Shown here piece after piece: positions 7,931-17,665 of a stretch of DNA of 64,000 bases (the first letter of the stretch is position 1; each line of letters opens with the position of its first letter). This stretch comes from an uncultured Gammaproteobacteria bacterium. GTDB taxonomy: Bacteria > Pseudomonadota > Gammaproteobacteria > GCA-002705445 > GCA-002716945. Below the pieces are notes generated by a model. The model saw only the letters and a list, made by a program, of their open reading frames with translations, was not told where the DNA came from and did no database searches. The position numbers were made by a program, and so were the translations under genes. The stretch spans positions 1-64,000 of the forward strand of contig CACEHM010000001.1 in NCBI GenBank assembly GCA_902559355.1, read 5' to 3'.

Positions 7931-8784
7931 CGCTTTATACAAAACTAAACAGTCAAGGTAATGATTTTATACTTATTGATACCAATCATACCAACACAAG
8001 TATTACTGTTGATGACATAATATATTATTCTAGAAGAGATAAGATAGGGTGTGATCAATTTTTTATCATTAATCCAGAAGACAAAGATAATATAACCTGT
8101 GAAGTTTATAATCAAGATGGATCAAAAGCCTGTCAGTGTGGCAATGGTCTCAGAGCTGTTATGCTTTATTTGAATAGAAATTATAATTTACTAAAGACAA
8201 ACTTAATTGTCTGTGATGTGAGCTATGAAGTAAAAATACATAAGGATCAAATATCTGTAAACATGGGATCCCCAACATATGTAGATATCCCAAAAAAAAG
8301 CTACAATGAGGATTATTTGATTGCACAGCATGATCTAGTCATAACGATTGAAAGCATCAAAGATAATATAACTTTTTCATTCATACCTTTATCAATCGGA
8401 AACCTTCATTGCGTTGTGTTTTCTGCTGGCTGCGATGAGCATAAAAAAGAAATCTGTAAAGTTATAGATGAGATATATGATAGTTCTATGAACATAGGTT
8501 TTATAAAAAATGCTAGAGAATTTTTGAACAATACTGAAACTGAAGTTGACTTAACTGTCAATGAGAGAGGTGCCGGATACACTGACTCATGTGGAAGTGG
8601 AGCAACCGCAGCAGCTATATGTATGTTTAAAATATACGAACTTGAAAACGAATCTAAAGTTTTAAACTCTACTATCTCTATCAAGCAAAAAGGAGGTACT
8701 CTATGTGTAAATAAAAAATATAATCCTGATACATTCCAACTTATAGGGCCAAGTTCATATGACGGCGAGGGGAACCTTGAGTAG
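7927..8784 (+). CDS. dapF: Diaminopimelate epimerase
   Basis: 285 aa. DapF interconverts LL- and meso-diaminopimelate without cofactor using two cysteines. C71 in ACQCGNG and C222 in TDSCGSGATAAA are the catalytic pair; the second motif is usually ACGTGACA, so this copy is slightly divergent. NSQGNDF at the N-terminus and NERGAGYT before the second Cys also match. In many relatives a DUF484 gene lies between dapF and xerC; here dapF runs directly into xerC. Confidence 0.95.
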   Translation: MTLYTKLNSQGNDFILIDTNHTNTSITVDDIIYYSRRDKIGCDQFFIINPEDKDNITCEVYNQDGSKACQCGNGLRAVMLYLNRNYNLLKTNLIVCDVSYEVKIHKDQISVNMGSPTYVDIPKKSYNEDYLIAQHDLVITIESIKDNITFSFIPLSIGNLHCVVFSAGCDEHKKEICKVIDEIYDSSMNIGFIKNAREFLNNTETEVDLTVNERGAGYTDSCGSGATAAAICMFKIYELENESKVLNSTISIKQKGGTLCVNKKYNPDTFQLIGPSSYDGEGNLE

Positions 8785-9658
8785 TGAAAAAACTTATATT
8801 TCAGAATTTGTAAAGTATTTACAATACGAGAAACAGTACACACAAGACACTCTTGTAAATTATAAAATTGACTTAAAGCAATTTTCACAATATTTGAAAA
8901 ACAATAATTTTAATATTGATGATGTCAGTAAAGATAATATTGAACAATTTTTTATGAATCTTCACAAGCTGGGAATTAGCGGTAACTCTTTGGCAAGAAA
9001 AGCATCAACACTTAGATCATTTTACTCCTACCTTTTAAAAACTTCACAAATTAGTATCACTCCAATGTCTGGTATAAAAACGCCCAAACTTTCAAAAAAA
9101 TTACCAAATATTTTATCGATAAGTGACATTGATACACTTTGCAATATATCTGAGACGACTATGGTCGCCTTAAGGGACAAGGCTATTATAGAAGTCATGT
9201 ATAGTTCAGCTCTTAGATTGAGCGAACTAACTCAGCTAAACATTGATTCAATTGATATGCTGTCGAAATACGTAAAAGTAATCGGAAAAGGCAGAAAGGA
9301 GAGAATATTACCGTTAGGGGAACAAGCATTGCTTGCACTGAAAATTTGGATAGCTAAAAGAGCAGAATCTAGGATTAGTTGTGATGCACTTTTCGTCAAT
9401 AAATATGGTGATAGATTGTCGAATAGATCTATTCAGAATAGAATTAATTTCTGGGTAAAAAAACAAGGCTTGAATTGTAAGATATCACCCCATACATTAA
9501 GACATAGCTGTGCAACTCACTTGTTAGAGGCATCTGGAGATTTAAGAGCTGTTCAAGAATTCTTGGGTCATGAGGATATTAGTACAACACAAATATATAC
9601 AAATATGGATTTTGAACATTTGAATAAGGTATATAAAAATAGCCACCCGAGGGCATAA
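8777..9658 (+). CDS. xerC: Tyrosine recombinase XerC
   Basis: About 293 aa from the TTG at 8777, preceded by GAGGGG; an ATG at 8759 would add six residues. XerC with XerD resolves chromosome dimers at dif. An N-terminal SAM-like core-binding domain (about 5-85) is followed by the catalytic domain with all tyrosine-recombinase residues (numbered from 8777): R147 in ALRLSEL, K171 in GKGRKER, H239 and R242 in HTLRH, H265 in [10 protein letters not shown], and nucleophile Y274. It overlaps dapF by 8 bases. Context dapF-xerC-hslVU identifies XerC rather than XerD. Confidence 0.93.
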   Translation: MSSEKTYISEFVKYLQYEKQYTQDTLVNYKIDLKQFSQYLKNNNFNIDDVSKDNIEQFFMNLHKLGISGNSLARKASTLRSFYSYLLKTSQISITPMSGIKTPKLSKKLPNILSISDIDTLCNISETTMVALRDKAIIEVMYSSALRLSELTQLNIDSIDMLSKYVKVIGKGRKERILPLGEQALLALKIWIAKRAESRISCDALFVNKYGDRLSNRSIQNRINFWVKKQGLNCKISPHTLRHSCATHLLEASGDLRAVQEFLGHEDISTTQIYTNMDFEHLNKVYKNSHPRA

Positions 9659-9662
9659 AGTT

Positions 9663-10208
9663 ATGAAAAATGAAACATTTCATGGGACAACAATCATTGG
9701 TGTTAGAAGAAATAATCAAATAGTTGTTGGAGGCGATGGTCAGGTAACACTTGGCAATACTGTTATGAAAAACAACGCTAAAAAAGTACGTAGACTATAC
9801 AAAGATAAAGTACTTGCTGGATTTGCAGGAGCCACTGCTGATGCCTTCACATTATTTGAAAAATTTGAAAGCAAGTTGGAGAAGTACAGCGGTCATTTAA
9901 CAAGATCTGCAGTTGAGCTAGCCAAAGATTGGAGGACTGATAAAATACTTCGTAATTTGGAGGCGTTACTCATAGTCGCTGACAAAGACGTTTCATTATT
10001 AATTTCTGGAAACGGCGATGTTATAGAACCTCAAGACTCAATACTAGCGATTGGTTCAGGCGGTTCGTTTGCACAATCTGCTGCAAAAGCTCTGTATGAT
10101 AATACAGATTTGTCCGCCGAAGATATAGTAAAGAAGTCACTAAGCATTGCATCAGATATATGCATATATACAAATTCAAATTTAACTATAGAGAAAATAA
10201 ATGTCTGA
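9663..10208 (+). CDS. hslV: ATP-dependent protease subunit HslV
   Basis: 181 aa. HslV is the N-terminal-threonine peptidase of the HslUV (ClpQY) proteasome-like complex. The mature Thr follows an eight-residue leader (MKNETFHG, then TTIIGVRR). [23 protein letters not shown] contains the catalytic-site Lys, and [16 protein letters not shown] is the conserved C-terminal core. Its stop overlaps the hslU start by 8 bases. The propeptide form is the same as in other betaproteobacterial HslV. Confidence 0.97.
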   Translation: MKNETFHGTTIIGVRRNNQIVVGGDGQVTLGNTVMKNNAKKVRRLYKDKVLAGFAGATADAFTLFEKFESKLEKYSGHLTRSAVELAKDWRTDKILRNLEALLIVADKDVSLLISGNGDVIEPQDSILAIGSGGSFAQSAAKALYDNTDLSAEDIVKKSLSIASDICIYTNSNLTIEKINV

Positions 10209-11541
10209 AATGACACCAAGAGAAGTTGTCGAAGAGCTTGATAAGCACATCATTGGTCAGTCTAATGCTAAAAGGGCAGTGTCTATCGCACTAAGAAATA
10301 GATGGAGAAGGTTACAGCTTCCTGACAATATTAGTAATGAAATTACGCCGAAAAACATATTGATGATAGGACCAACTGGCGTAGGTAAGACAGAAATTGC
10401 ACGAAGACTTGCCCATTTAGCTGGCGCGCCTTTTATAAAAGTTGAGGCCACTAAGTTTACTGAAGTAGGTTATGTTGGCAAGGAAGTTGATTCAATAATA
10501 AGAGATTTAACAGAAATTGCTATAAACCAAGCAAAGTCAAAAGCCATGTCTAGAGTTTATCGTAAATCTGAAGAGTTAGCAGAAGAAATAATATTAGATC
10601 ATTTGCTTCCACGAAGAACTAATGACAGCTTTGAGACTGGAAGCTCTTCTGAATCTTCAGATAGTAGAGAGACTAGGCAAGCTCTTCGGAAAGAATTAAG
10701 AGAAGGGAAATTAGATGATAAGGAAATAGACATTAGTATTCAGGCAAACAATCCATCATTTGAGGTTATGGCTCCACCAGGAATGGAAGAAATGACGGAT
10801 CAACTTCAAGGAATGTTCAAGAATTTATCAAATACTAAAACTAAAACACAGAAAATGAAAATAAAGGACGCTCTTTTAGTAGTTGCAGAGCAAGAAGCCA
10901 AGAAGTTAGTCAACGATAATGACATAAAGCAAGATGCTATCAAGCAAGTAGAGCAAAATGGAATTGTTTTTATTGATGAAATAGATAAGGTCTCATCAAG
11001 GGCTAATGCAAGTGGAGCAGATGTCTCAAGAGAGGGCGTTCAAAGAGATCTACTTCCTTTAGTTGAAGGAAGTACAGTTAACACCAAGCATGGCCCCGTT
11101 AAAACAGATCATATTCTTTTCATTGCATCTGGAGCATTCCATTTATCAAAACCATCAGACTTAATTCCTGAACTACAAGGGAGATTGCCTATAAGGGTAG
11201 AGCTTAGTGCGCTATCGGTTGATGATTTCGAATTAATTTTAGAAGAACCAGATTATTCATTAACCGAACAATATATTGCTCTGATGAAAACTGAGGGAAT
11301 AGATGTTAAGTTTGATAAATCAGCAATTACAAGATTATCGAAAATTGCCTGGACAGTTAATGAGAAAACTGAAAACATTGGTGCTAGAAGGCTACATACT
11401 ATAATGGAGAGATTGCTTGAAAAGTTATCTTTTGAGGCTAGTGATATAAAAGACACTAAAATCACAATTGATGCAGATTATGTTGATAAGCACTTAAATG
11501 AATTAGCAGAAAACGAGGATTTGAGTAGGTACATTTTATGA
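10201..11541 (+). CDS. hslU: ATP-dependent protease ATPase subunit HslU
   Basis: 446 aa, full length. AAA+ unfoldase that feeds Hsl[23 protein letters not shown] is the N-terminal signature, Walker A GPTGVGKT is at 57-64, the long I-domain insertion spans about 110-240, Walker B IVFIDEID is at about 255-262, and the C-terminal domain ends NEDLSRYIL, the tail that inserts into HslV. It overlaps hslV at the start and the DUF971 gene at the end. Confidence 0.98.
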   Translation: MSEMTPREVVEELDKHIIGQSNAKRAVSIALRNRWRRLQLPDNISNEITPKNILMIGPTGVGKTEIARRLAHLAGAPFIKVEATKFTEVGYVGKEVDSIIRDLTEIAINQAKSKAMSRVYRKSEELAEEIILDHLLPRRTNDSFETGSSSESSDSRETRQALRKELREGKLDDKEIDISIQANNPSFEVMAPPGMEEMTDQLQGMFKNLSNTKTKTQKMKIKDALLVVAEQEAKKLVNDNDIKQDAIKQVEQNGIVFIDEIDKVSSRANASGADVSREGVQRDLLPLVEGSTVNTKHGPVKTDHILFIASGAFHLSKPSDLIPELQGRLPIRVELSALSVDDFELILEEPDYSLTEQYIALMKTEGIDVKFDKSAITRLSKIAWTVNEKTENIGARRLHTIMERLLEKLSFEASDIKDTKITIDADYVDKHLNELAENEDLSRYIL

Positions 11542-11894
11542 TAAAACCAACAGAACTAAGATATATTAAAAAAACAAATACACTGTCAATTACATTTGAA
11601 GATGGTTTCAGTAATGATATTACTTCAGAATATTTAAGATGCTTCTCTCCTTCTGCTGAAGTCAAAGGCCACGGACCAGGACAAGAGAAACTACAAATTA
11701 ATAAAGAAGATGTTGTAATTGATAAATTAGAACCTGTTGGCAATTATGCTGTAAGAATTGTTTTTGACGATGGGCATGATACAGGGTTATATTCTTGGGA
11801 ACACTTATATAGTCTATGCAAAAATTATCAAGAGAATTGGCATAATTATTTAGAAAGACTGAAAGAAGCAGGACATACTAGAAAAAAGCCATGA
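11538..11894 (+). CDS. DUF971 protein (gamma-butyrobetaine hydroxylase-like N-terminal domain)
   Basis: 118 aa. [16 protein letters not shown] and [20 protein letters not shown] are the two hallmark stretches of DUF971, a small fold also found at the N-terminus of gamma-butyrobetaine dioxygenases. Stand-alone copies occur next to hslU and ubiE in Betaproteobacteria; some bacterial homologues have been linked to iron-sulfur cluster handling, but the function here is unproven. Unlike many relatives it is followed by ridA rather than ubiE. Overlaps neighbours by 4 bases on each side. Confidence 0.88.
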   Translation: MIKPTELRYIKKTNTLSITFEDGFSNDITSEYLRCFSPSAEVKGHGPGQEKLQINKEDVVIDKLEPVGNYAVRIVFDDGHDTGLYSWEHLYSLCKNYQENWHNYLERLKEAGHTRKKP

Positions 11895-12274
11895 GCAAAA
11901 AAGCGATTACATGCAATACCGCACCATCTGCAATAGGCACATACTCTCAAGCAATAACTGTAGATAAATTTACATTTATATCTGGACAGATTCCACTCGA
12001 TTACAAGAACATGAGTATTATTGAAGGAACATTTGAAGATCAGGTAGTCATTGTCCTTAATAATTTAAAAAACATAGCAATGGAAGCAAATTGTACTCTC
12101 GATGATTGTGTTAAATTCACTGTTTATCTAAAAGACTTAGAAAACTTCTCAATTGTTAATTCTATAATGGAGCGTCACTTAAAAGAGCCATACCCTGCCA
12201 GAGCAGCAGTCGAAGTCAGTAGACTTCCTAAAGATGTTCATATAGAAATTGACGCTATATTATTTAAAGACTAG
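11891..12274 (+). CDS. ridA: RidA family enamine/imine deaminase
   Basis: 127 aa, typical length. RidA hydrolyses reactive 2-aminoacrylate and related imines released by PLP enzymes. GTYSQAI near the N-terminus, the CTLDDCVKFTVYLKDL segment, and YPARAAVEVSRLPKDVHIEIDAI at the C-terminus contain the conserved Arg (YPAR) that binds the substrate carboxylate and the Glu near the end. Cytoplasmic trimer in the family. Overlaps the DUF971 gene and precedes recG by 3 bases. Confidence 0.93.
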   Translation: MSKKAITCNTAPSAIGTYSQAITVDKFTFISGQIPLDYKNMSIIEGTFEDQVVIVLNNLKNIAMEANCTLDDCVKFTVYLKDLENFSIVNSIMERHLKEPYPARAAVEVSRLPKDVHIEIDAILFKD

Positions 12275-12277
12275 TAC

Positions 12278-14329
12278 ATGAGAAAATATTCTGACGAAAT
12301 TTCTCAGAGTATAGGTTCATTGAAAGGGGTTGGTGAGAAAACTAAGTCTCTTTTATCTGAAATTGGTATTACATCATTATTTGATCTTTTATCTTACCCG
12401 CCAATTGATCTAATAGATAAGACTGAAATAGATAATATTGATGACGTAAATAATGGCGACTCGGTGGTAATTTCAGGAGAAATTATAAAAGCTATAAAAA
12501 CCAAAGGGTATAAGCCAAATTATATTTTAATGATTCAATCAGCATCTGGTATTTTCTATATAAGATTCATTCATAAAATTATAGTATTCATGAACTTACA
12601 AAAAGGCATGAGTATTAGAGTTTCAGGCACTGCTATACTGAAAGGCAAAAAATTAGAATTTATACATCCAGAAGTAGAAGTTTTTAAAGATAGTTCGTCT
12701 CTCGCAAATATTATCCCAAAGTATTCACTTAGAGGAAGAGTTTCACAATCAAAAATTAGAAAATTAATAAGACAAGCTTTTTCAACCTTTTCAAAGAACT
12801 ATGAATTTACCTGTTTAGATGATTACTTTAATGAGGAATTTAATAGTATGTCATTATTAAAAGCTCTCAAGAAATTACACTTTCCCGATGGAAATTATTC
12901 TGATGCGATAAATGAATATATACTTGCCAGACAAAGGTTAGCCTTTGAAGAAATCTACTTACATAAACACGAATTTCTAAAAACTATCGTAAAGTATAAT
13001 TCTAAACCTTCTTTTGAACTAAAGATAAATAAAGAATCAATGAATAGCTTCTACTTATCATTACCATTCCAACTTACAGATGGTCAATTATCAGCAATTG
13101 ACAGGATTAGTATATCTATTAGAGATAAGGCGCCATCAAAAGTACTCATACAAGGTGATGTTGGATGTGGCAAAACGCTAGTAGCGATACTGGCCTGTTA
13201 TCAAGCCCTTTCAAATAATCATCAGTGCCTAGTTCTGGTTCCAACAGAAGTTTTATGCTCACAACATTTTATAACCTTTACGGAGTACCTTGGTAAGTAT
13301 GGGAAGATAGAAATGGTTAGCGGTAAATCCACAAAAGCAGAAAAAGAAAGTATCAAAAGAGAGCTGTATGATGGGAAAATATCTATCCTGATAGGGACAC
13401 ATGCTCTTTTATATGGCAACTATAAATTTAAAAGCCTGGCTATAGTTATTATTGATGAGCAACATAAATTTGGTGTCAAACAAAGAGAAAAGATATCCTC
13501 AGAATATGAAAAGCAACCACATCTTATTTATATGTCAGCAACACCCATACCAAGAACATTGGCCTTAGTTCTATATGAAAATATGAATTATATTACTATT
13601 TCAGATAAACCATCAAACCGAGAAATTATAAAGACAACTGTTTATGATGATGATTCTAGAAAAAAAATTTATGATAAAGTTGCAGAGCATTTAAAAGATG
13701 GTATGCAGGTATATTGGGTATGTACAAGAATAGAAGATACTGAAGACACTGACAAACAGTCGGTCAATGTATTTTCAAACACTATCAAAAAAATATACCC
13801 AAGTTATAAAATAAAAATACTCCATGGAAAGTTATTCTCTGAAGAAAAGATTAGAATAATTAATGATTTTAGATCAGGAAAGATAGACATACTTGTATCC
13901 ACAAGCGTTATAGAGGTTGGGATAGATTGCCCCAATGCTAACTGCTTAGTTATAGAAAATGCAGAATTATTTGGATTAGCTCAGTTACATCAGCTCAGAG
14001 GAAGAGTAGGCAGAGGTTTAGTAAATGGGTATTGTTATTTAGTACATTCTAGGAAAGCTACATCAGAATCAATAGAAAAGCTTGAGTATCTAGAAAAACA
14101 TCATTCTGGCTTTGATGTTGCGGAGTATGATTTAAAAACACGAGGAACAGGAACATATTTGGGCAGTAAACAGTCAGGTATGCCTGATAACTACCGGATT
14201 TCAACCATCAACGACATTATGGATAACATTTCATATATAAAAAACTTCAAATTTGAATTATCATCAGCAAAGATCAGGGAACTGAAAAAACGTTGGAAGA
14301 TAAAAAGCATTAATGAAATACAATTATAA
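12278..14329 (+). CDS. recG: ATP-dependent DNA helicase RecG
   Basis: 683 aa, near full length (E. coli 693). RecG remodels stalled forks and branch-migrates Holliday junctions. The wedge/OB domain occupies about 50-150. Helicase motif I GDVGCGKT is at 293-300, motif II reads DEQHKFG at about 394-400, as usual for RecG, motif III is MSATPIPRTLAL, and motif VI QLRGRVGRG is in the second RecA-like domain, followed by the TRG region. Its last bases overlap ubiC by 17. Confidence 0.97.
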   Translation: MRKYSDEISQSIGSLKGVGEKTKSLLSEIGITSLFDLLSYPPIDLIDKTEIDNIDDVNNGDSVVISGEIIKAIKTKGYKPNYILMIQSASGIFYIRFIHKIIVFMNLQKGMSIRVSGTAILKGKKLEFIHPEVEVFKDSSSLANIIPKYSLRGRVSQSKIRKLIRQAFSTFSKNYEFTCLDDYFNEEFNSMSLLKALKKLHFPDGNYSDAINEYILARQRLAFEEIYLHKHEFLKTIVKYNSKPSFELKINKESMNSFYLSLPFQLTDGQLSAIDRISISIRDKAPSKVLIQGDVGCGKTLVAILACYQALSNNHQCLVLVPTEVLCSQHFITFTEYLGKYGKIEMVSGKSTKAEKESIKRELYDGKISILIGTHALLYGNYKFKSLAIVIIDEQHKFGVKQREKISSEYEKQPHLIYMSATPIPRTLALVLYENMNYITISDKPSNREIIKTTVYDDDSRKKIYDKVAEHLKDGMQVYWVCTRIEDTEDTDKQSVNVFSNTIKKIYPSYKIKILHGKLFSEEKIRIINDFRSGKIDILVSTSVIEVGIDCPNANCLVIENAELFGLAQLHQLRGRVGRGLVNGYCYLVHSRKATSESIEKLEYLEKHHSGFDVAEYDLKTRGTGTYLGSKQSGMPDNYRISTINDIMDNISYIKNFKFELSSAKIRELKKRWKIKSINEIQL

Positions 14330-14822
14330 ACAGAAATGGAGATGCGAGCGAAAAATCAAAGATTTACCAAACAATCTCAGGCGAATCTTAATTGATAATT
14401 CTTCTCTAACCAAAAGGATAATTAGTAATAAGTCAGGTCGTGTGAAGTTTATCTCATCTCACATAAGTTTAACAAAAAGACTTAACTGCTTATCAAAAAA
14501 ATATTCATTTATAAGAAAAGTAGAGATCAAGGGCAACTTAGATAAATCTATAAAGGCTGTATCATATACACCTATAAGTAATATTAAAGGCAAGATAAAA
14601 CATATAAAGCATCTTAAGGACAAATCTTTGGCAACTATATTGTTTAATAACCACAGTTTTGTGAAACATTCTATAAACTATTGTTTACAAGAAAATCATG
14701 TGACAAGAGTTACTCTTTTTAAAAAAAACAAAACTATAATTCATGTTGAGGAAACATTCCCCATAGATAATAATTATGAAACGCTTTCTTTAATTGATTG
14801 CAGAAAGAACCTGATTAATTGA
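14313..14822 (+). CDS. ubiC: Chorismate lyase, divergent
   Basis: 169 aa, the length of UbiC, which converts chorismate to 4-hydroxybenzoate and pyruvate at the start of ubiquinone synthesis. Similarity is weak but collinear: LRRILIDNSSLTKR near the N-terminus matches the family LxxxLxxxxSxTxR; R68 in SFIRKVEI corresponds to the substrate Arg, and E146 in HVEETFPID near the C-terminus to the catalytic Glu. The protein is unusually Lys-rich. ubiA, the next enzyme, is 14 kb away at 28.8 kb. Its 3' end overlaps that of the opposing yrfG-like gene by 33 bases. Confidence 0.72.
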   Translation: MKYNYKQKWRCERKIKDLPNNLRRILIDNSSLTKRIISNKSGRVKFISSHISLTKRLNCLSKKYSFIRKVEIKGNLDKSIKAVSYTPISNIKGKIKHIKHLKDKSLATILFNNHSFVKHSINYCLQENHVTRVTLFKKNKTIIHVEETFPIDNNYETLSLIDCRKNLIN

Positions 14823-15437
14823 TGATAGCTTGAGTATTTTGTCAGAAGCAGTAAAGCCTTCATCACCTAGATATATGGCACCTGATATCCCAGCAGATAG
14901 CGCTACATTAATATTATTAATTGTATCTTCAATTAGAATCGTTTTTTTATAATCTAATTTATATTTTAAACGTAACATATACCATAACTGTATATCCTCC
15001 TTGACATAACACAGCTCATGCGCACAAACCATGTCATCAAAATAAGGAGCTAAATCATATTTTTCTAACTTGATATTCAGTGTTTTTCTATGGGCATTTG
15101 TAATTAGGATTAATTTTGATTTTTTTTTAAGTTCATTTAAAGTATCAATAACTCCATCATATAAACTTATTTTACTAAAGCTTTGCTCTGATCTTTTTTG
15201 AGCCTCAATATCTATGTCTAGCATATTAGACCAGTAATCGACGTCATACCAGTCCTTAGTATCTTTCTTATAATTAAATATCTGTATAGCAAGTTTTTTT
15301 GCGTCATCGAATGAGATTCTTTTATTTTGTGCAATAACTTCTGGAATTTGATTTTGCCAAAAGTTATTGTCATAAGTGTTATCTAGAATGACCCCATCCA
15401 TGTCTATTAGCATGCATTCTATATCTTTAAAAATCAT
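14790..15437 (-). CDS. yrfG: HAD-superfamily nucleotidase (YrfG-like)
   Basis: About 215 aa from the ATG at 15437, chosen because MIFKDIECMLIDMDGVILDN fits the family; an upstream start at 15482 would overlap nudE head to head. HAD motif I is the DMDGVILD stretch with nucleophile and acid Asp, motif II LITNAH, motif III a Lys near YVKEDIQLW, and motif IV IEDTINN. It resembles GMP/IMP nucleotidase YrfG, whose gene is near nudE in many proteobacteria. First Asp-x-Asp is intact, so it should be active. Substrate by homology only. Confidence 0.75.
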   Translation of the reverse strand: MIFKDIECMLIDMDGVILDNTYDNNFWQNQIPEVIAQNKRISFDDAKKLAIQIFNYKKDTKDWYDVDYWSNMLDIDIEAQKRSEQSFSKISLYDGVIDTLNELKKKSKLILITNAHRKTLNIKLEKYDLAPYFDDMVCAHELCYVKEDIQLWYMLRLKYKLDYKKTILIEDTINNINVALSAGISGAIYLGDEGFTASDKILKLSSINQVLSAIN

Positions 15438-15475
15438 AACTGATAATGTATCATCCTTGATAGTCAGAGTACACA

Positions 15476-15997
15476 ATGCCAAAAATACTTAAGCAAAAAT
15501 CAATATTTAAATCAAAACTATTTGATATCAAACAAGCAGACATAGAGTTTAATGGTATAACTATGAAGTATGAAATCATATCTGGAACGGGGAGTGGTGC
15601 TGTGATGGTAGTCCCTTTCATAGAAAATGATATTATTTTTATAAAAGAATATGCTGCTGCAATCGATGATTATATGATTACTTTTCCTAAAGGCAAGATT
15701 GACAAAGGGGAAACAATTGAGGAAGCTGCTAATCGTGAGTTACAAGAAGAAGTTGGTTATAAATCTAAGGAAATTAAACTTATAAAAAAACTTTATCTTG
15801 CGCCTGGTTATATAGATCACATGACTTATGTAATGGTTGCTAAGGAGTTATCTGTATCATCGCTTCGTGGTGACGAACCAGAAGAACTCGAGGTAATAAG
15901 AGTTCACAGAGATGATGTCATTAATTTTCTTGATAAAAATGAAATTATAGATTCGAGAGTACATGCCGCTCTGAACATTATAGAAAATCATGAGTAA
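15476..15997 (+). CDS. nudE: NUDIX hydrolase, NudE-like ADP-sugar/ADP compounds hydrolase
   Basis: 173 aa. A complete Nudix box runs from GKIDKGETIEEAANRELQEE on to VGY (about residues 70-92), with the RELQEE metal-binding glutamates. The N-terminal ILKQKSIFKSKLFDIKQADIEFNG matches the NudE/ADP-ribose pyrophosphatase group, which cleaves NADH, ADP-ribose and similar compounds. It is divergent from the yrfG-like gene and overlaps cysQ by 8 bases, the yrfG/nudE/cysQ arrangement seen in other Betaproteobacteria. Confidence 0.88.
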   Translation: MPKILKQKSIFKSKLFDIKQADIEFNGITMKYEIISGTGSGAVMVVPFIENDIIFIKEYAAAIDDYMITFPKGKIDKGETIEEAANRELQEEVGYKSKEIKLIKKLYLAPGYIDHMTYVMVAKELSVSSLRGDEPEELEVIRVHRDDVINFLDKNEIIDSRVHAALNIIENHE

Positions 15998-16790
15998 TCA
16001 CAATTTTCAAAAACACGTTCCGGATCTTCTAAAACTTTGTCAAAATATAGGACAGATTCAATTAGATGGACAAAAAAATTTAAACATTAATTTAAAATCT
16101 GATAATACCCCTGTGACTAATATAGATATACGATCTAGTGAGTTGATAGTTAGTTATCTATCTAGAACATTTAAAGGAGATACTATTATTTCCGAAGAGA
16201 ACGATGATAAATCCAATAAAAAGTCTTCCTATTGGCTGGTCGACCCAATTGACGGAACAAAGAACTATATAAAAGGAGGTAAACAATTTTGTATATGTAT
16301 TTCATATATACATAATAGCTATCCTTCATTTGGAATAATTTATATACCATCAAGTAAAGAGTTTTACTATGCATCTTCTGGTGAAGGTGCATTTTTGATA
16401 AAAGAGAATATGCCTAAAGTCAAAATTACTAATAAATCTCAAATCGATAATAATATATTTGTAAGCACAGTTATAAGAGATAGTGTTGTAAAATTATTGA
16501 ACAATAATTTCAAACATTCAAAGCTAATTTATATGTCGAGTGCAATTAAATTTGTTCGAGTAGCAGAGGGTAAAGGGCATTTTTCAGTAAGACTAGGGCC
16601 CACTCATGAATGGGATACAGCAGCCGGGCAATGTATAATTGAAGAATCTGGGGCTCTCTTCGTAGACAAAAACCTTAAGAGATTTAGATACGGGCAAGGG
16701 TCGAAGTTCTTAAACGGACCGTTCTTCGTAGTCAATGGCCAGATGAAAGAACATGAGGATTCAATTAACCAGTGTCTTTCTTTGATTTGA
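15990..16790 (+). CDS. cysQ: 3'(2'),5'-bisphosphate nucleotidase
   Basis: 266 aa. CysQ removes the 3'-phosphate of PAP, a by-product of sulfate assimilation, and belongs to the Li-sensitive inositol monophosphatase fold. Metal-binding motifs: EEND, WLVDPIDGTKNYI (the DPxDGT motif, about 87-97) and WDTAAGQCIIEESGA in the C-terminal half. It overlaps nudE at the start. A small reverse frame overlaps its last 26 bases. Confidence 0.92.
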   Translation: MSNHNFQKHVPDLLKLCQNIGQIQLDGQKNLNINLKSDNTPVTNIDIRSSELIVSYLSRTFKGDTIISEENDDKSNKKSSYWLVDPIDGTKNYIKGGKQFCICISYIHNSYPSFGIIYIPSSKEFYYASSGEGAFLIKENMPKVKITNKSQIDNNIFVSTVIRDSVVKLLNNNFKHSKLIYMSSAIKFVRVAEGKGHFSVRLGPTHEWDTAAGQCIIEESGALFVDKNLKRFRYGQGSKFLNGPFFVVNGQMKEHEDSINQCLSLI

Positions 16791-16905
16791 CTGAGTTATT
16801 GAATGCTTTTTTATTAAGTTTTTTCATAAGTTTATATTTTCCTTGCAAACTTTTGCACCATGTAACCATAGATTTCTCATAGTCTCTTAGTTTATTTTCA
16901 GTCAT
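16765..16905 (-). CDS. Possible small basic protein, 46 aa
   Basis: An open frame with ATG at 16905 and TAA at 16765 encodes a Lys-rich 46-residue protein with no membrane segment (MTENKLRDYEKSMVTW, then a strongly basic tail). It fills most of the 149-base gap between cysQ and ccmC and overlaps the cysQ 3' end by 26 bases. There is no clear ribosome binding site, and I recognise no family. The gap is otherwise unexplained, and in this compact genome an unexplained gap is unusual. Low confidence. Confidence 0.33.
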   Translation of the reverse strand: MTENKLRDYEKSMVTWCKSLQGKYKLMKKLNKKAFNNSVKSKKDTG

Positions 16906-16939
16906 AAAATTATTTGTATGCTATCATTTTTTATTAATT

Positions 16940-17665
16940 ATGTTAAAAAAACTTTTTTCAACTATTTCACCCGAGGGTTATTATAAATTCACCGATGCAA
17001 TTATACCATGGCTTTTGCTACTTGCTCTGATATTCATTAGCTATGGACTGTATGAAGGTTTATTTGTAGCACCGTCAGATTACCAACAAGGTGATGCATT
17101 TAGAATCATGTATGTTCATGTTCCCAGCGCATGGATTTCTCTTTTTGCTTATTCTGTGGTTTTCTTCTCTGCCATCATATCGTTAATTTGGCACATCAAG
17201 GTCTATGATTTAATTTTGTTAGCTTCCTGCAAACTTGGTGCTGTATTTACTTTTTTTACACTGATTACTGGCGCTATATGGGGAGAGCCAATGTGGGGAA
17301 CATGGTGGGCATGGGATGCTAGGCTTACATCAGAGCTAATCTTGTTTTTTATTTATATATCAATATTGTTATTACATGGTTCTTTTGAAGATAAGAAAAA
17401 AGCTGCAACTTCTGTAAATATATTATCTATTGTTGGTTTTATAAATATTCCTATTATTCATTTTTCTGTAGAGTGGTGGAATACACTTCATCAGGGCCCA
17501 TCTGTAATTAAGTTGAGCGCACCTAGTATTGCAGGTGATATGTTAACGCCTCTAATAATAACCGCTCTTGGGTTTACATTTTTCTTTCTTGGTACTATGT
17601 TTAAATCATCTCAAAACATGCTTCTTGAAAATGAGAAAAACAAATCCTGGGCTAAACTAGTCTAA
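16940..17665 (+). CDS. ccmC: Heme exporter/handling protein CcmC
   Basis: 241 aa with six hydrophobic segments. CcmC binds heme at the periplasmic face and loads it on CcmE for c-type cytochrome maturation. The tryptophan-rich signature WGEPMWGTWWAWDARLTSELILF is at about 113-135, and conserved periplasmic histidines are present (VHVPSAW near 55, and VEWWNTLHQGPS in the C-terminal part). It converges on ccmB with a 9-base overlap: ccmA and ccmB are on the opposite strand. No ccmD follows; none was found here. Confidence 0.95.
   Translation: MLKKLFSTISPEGYYKFTDAIIPWLLLLALIFISYGLYEGLFVAPSDYQQGDAFRIMYVHVPSAWISLFAYSVVFFSAIISLIWHIKVYDLILLASCKLGAVFTFFTLITGAIWGEPMWGTWWAWDARLTSELILFFIYISILLLHGSFEDKKKAATSVNILSIVGFINIPIIHFSVEWWNTLHQGPSVIKLSAPSIAGDMLTPLIITALGFTFFFLGTMFKSSQNMLLENEKNKSWAKLV

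Noticed and set aside
8406-8888. 160-aa open frame on the minus strand
   Set aside because: Fully antisense to dapF and the xerC start, both with intact catalytic motifs; composition is that of a shadow frame.
14313-14822. Thought ubiC might be C-terminally truncated
   Set aside because: Alignment by eye with E. coli UbiC places the catalytic Glu near the end in both; the length matches.
16903-16940. Looked for a ccmD-like or other small gene ahead of ccmC on the + strand
   Set aside because: No frame with a hydrophobic helix; only the reverse 46-aa frame is open.
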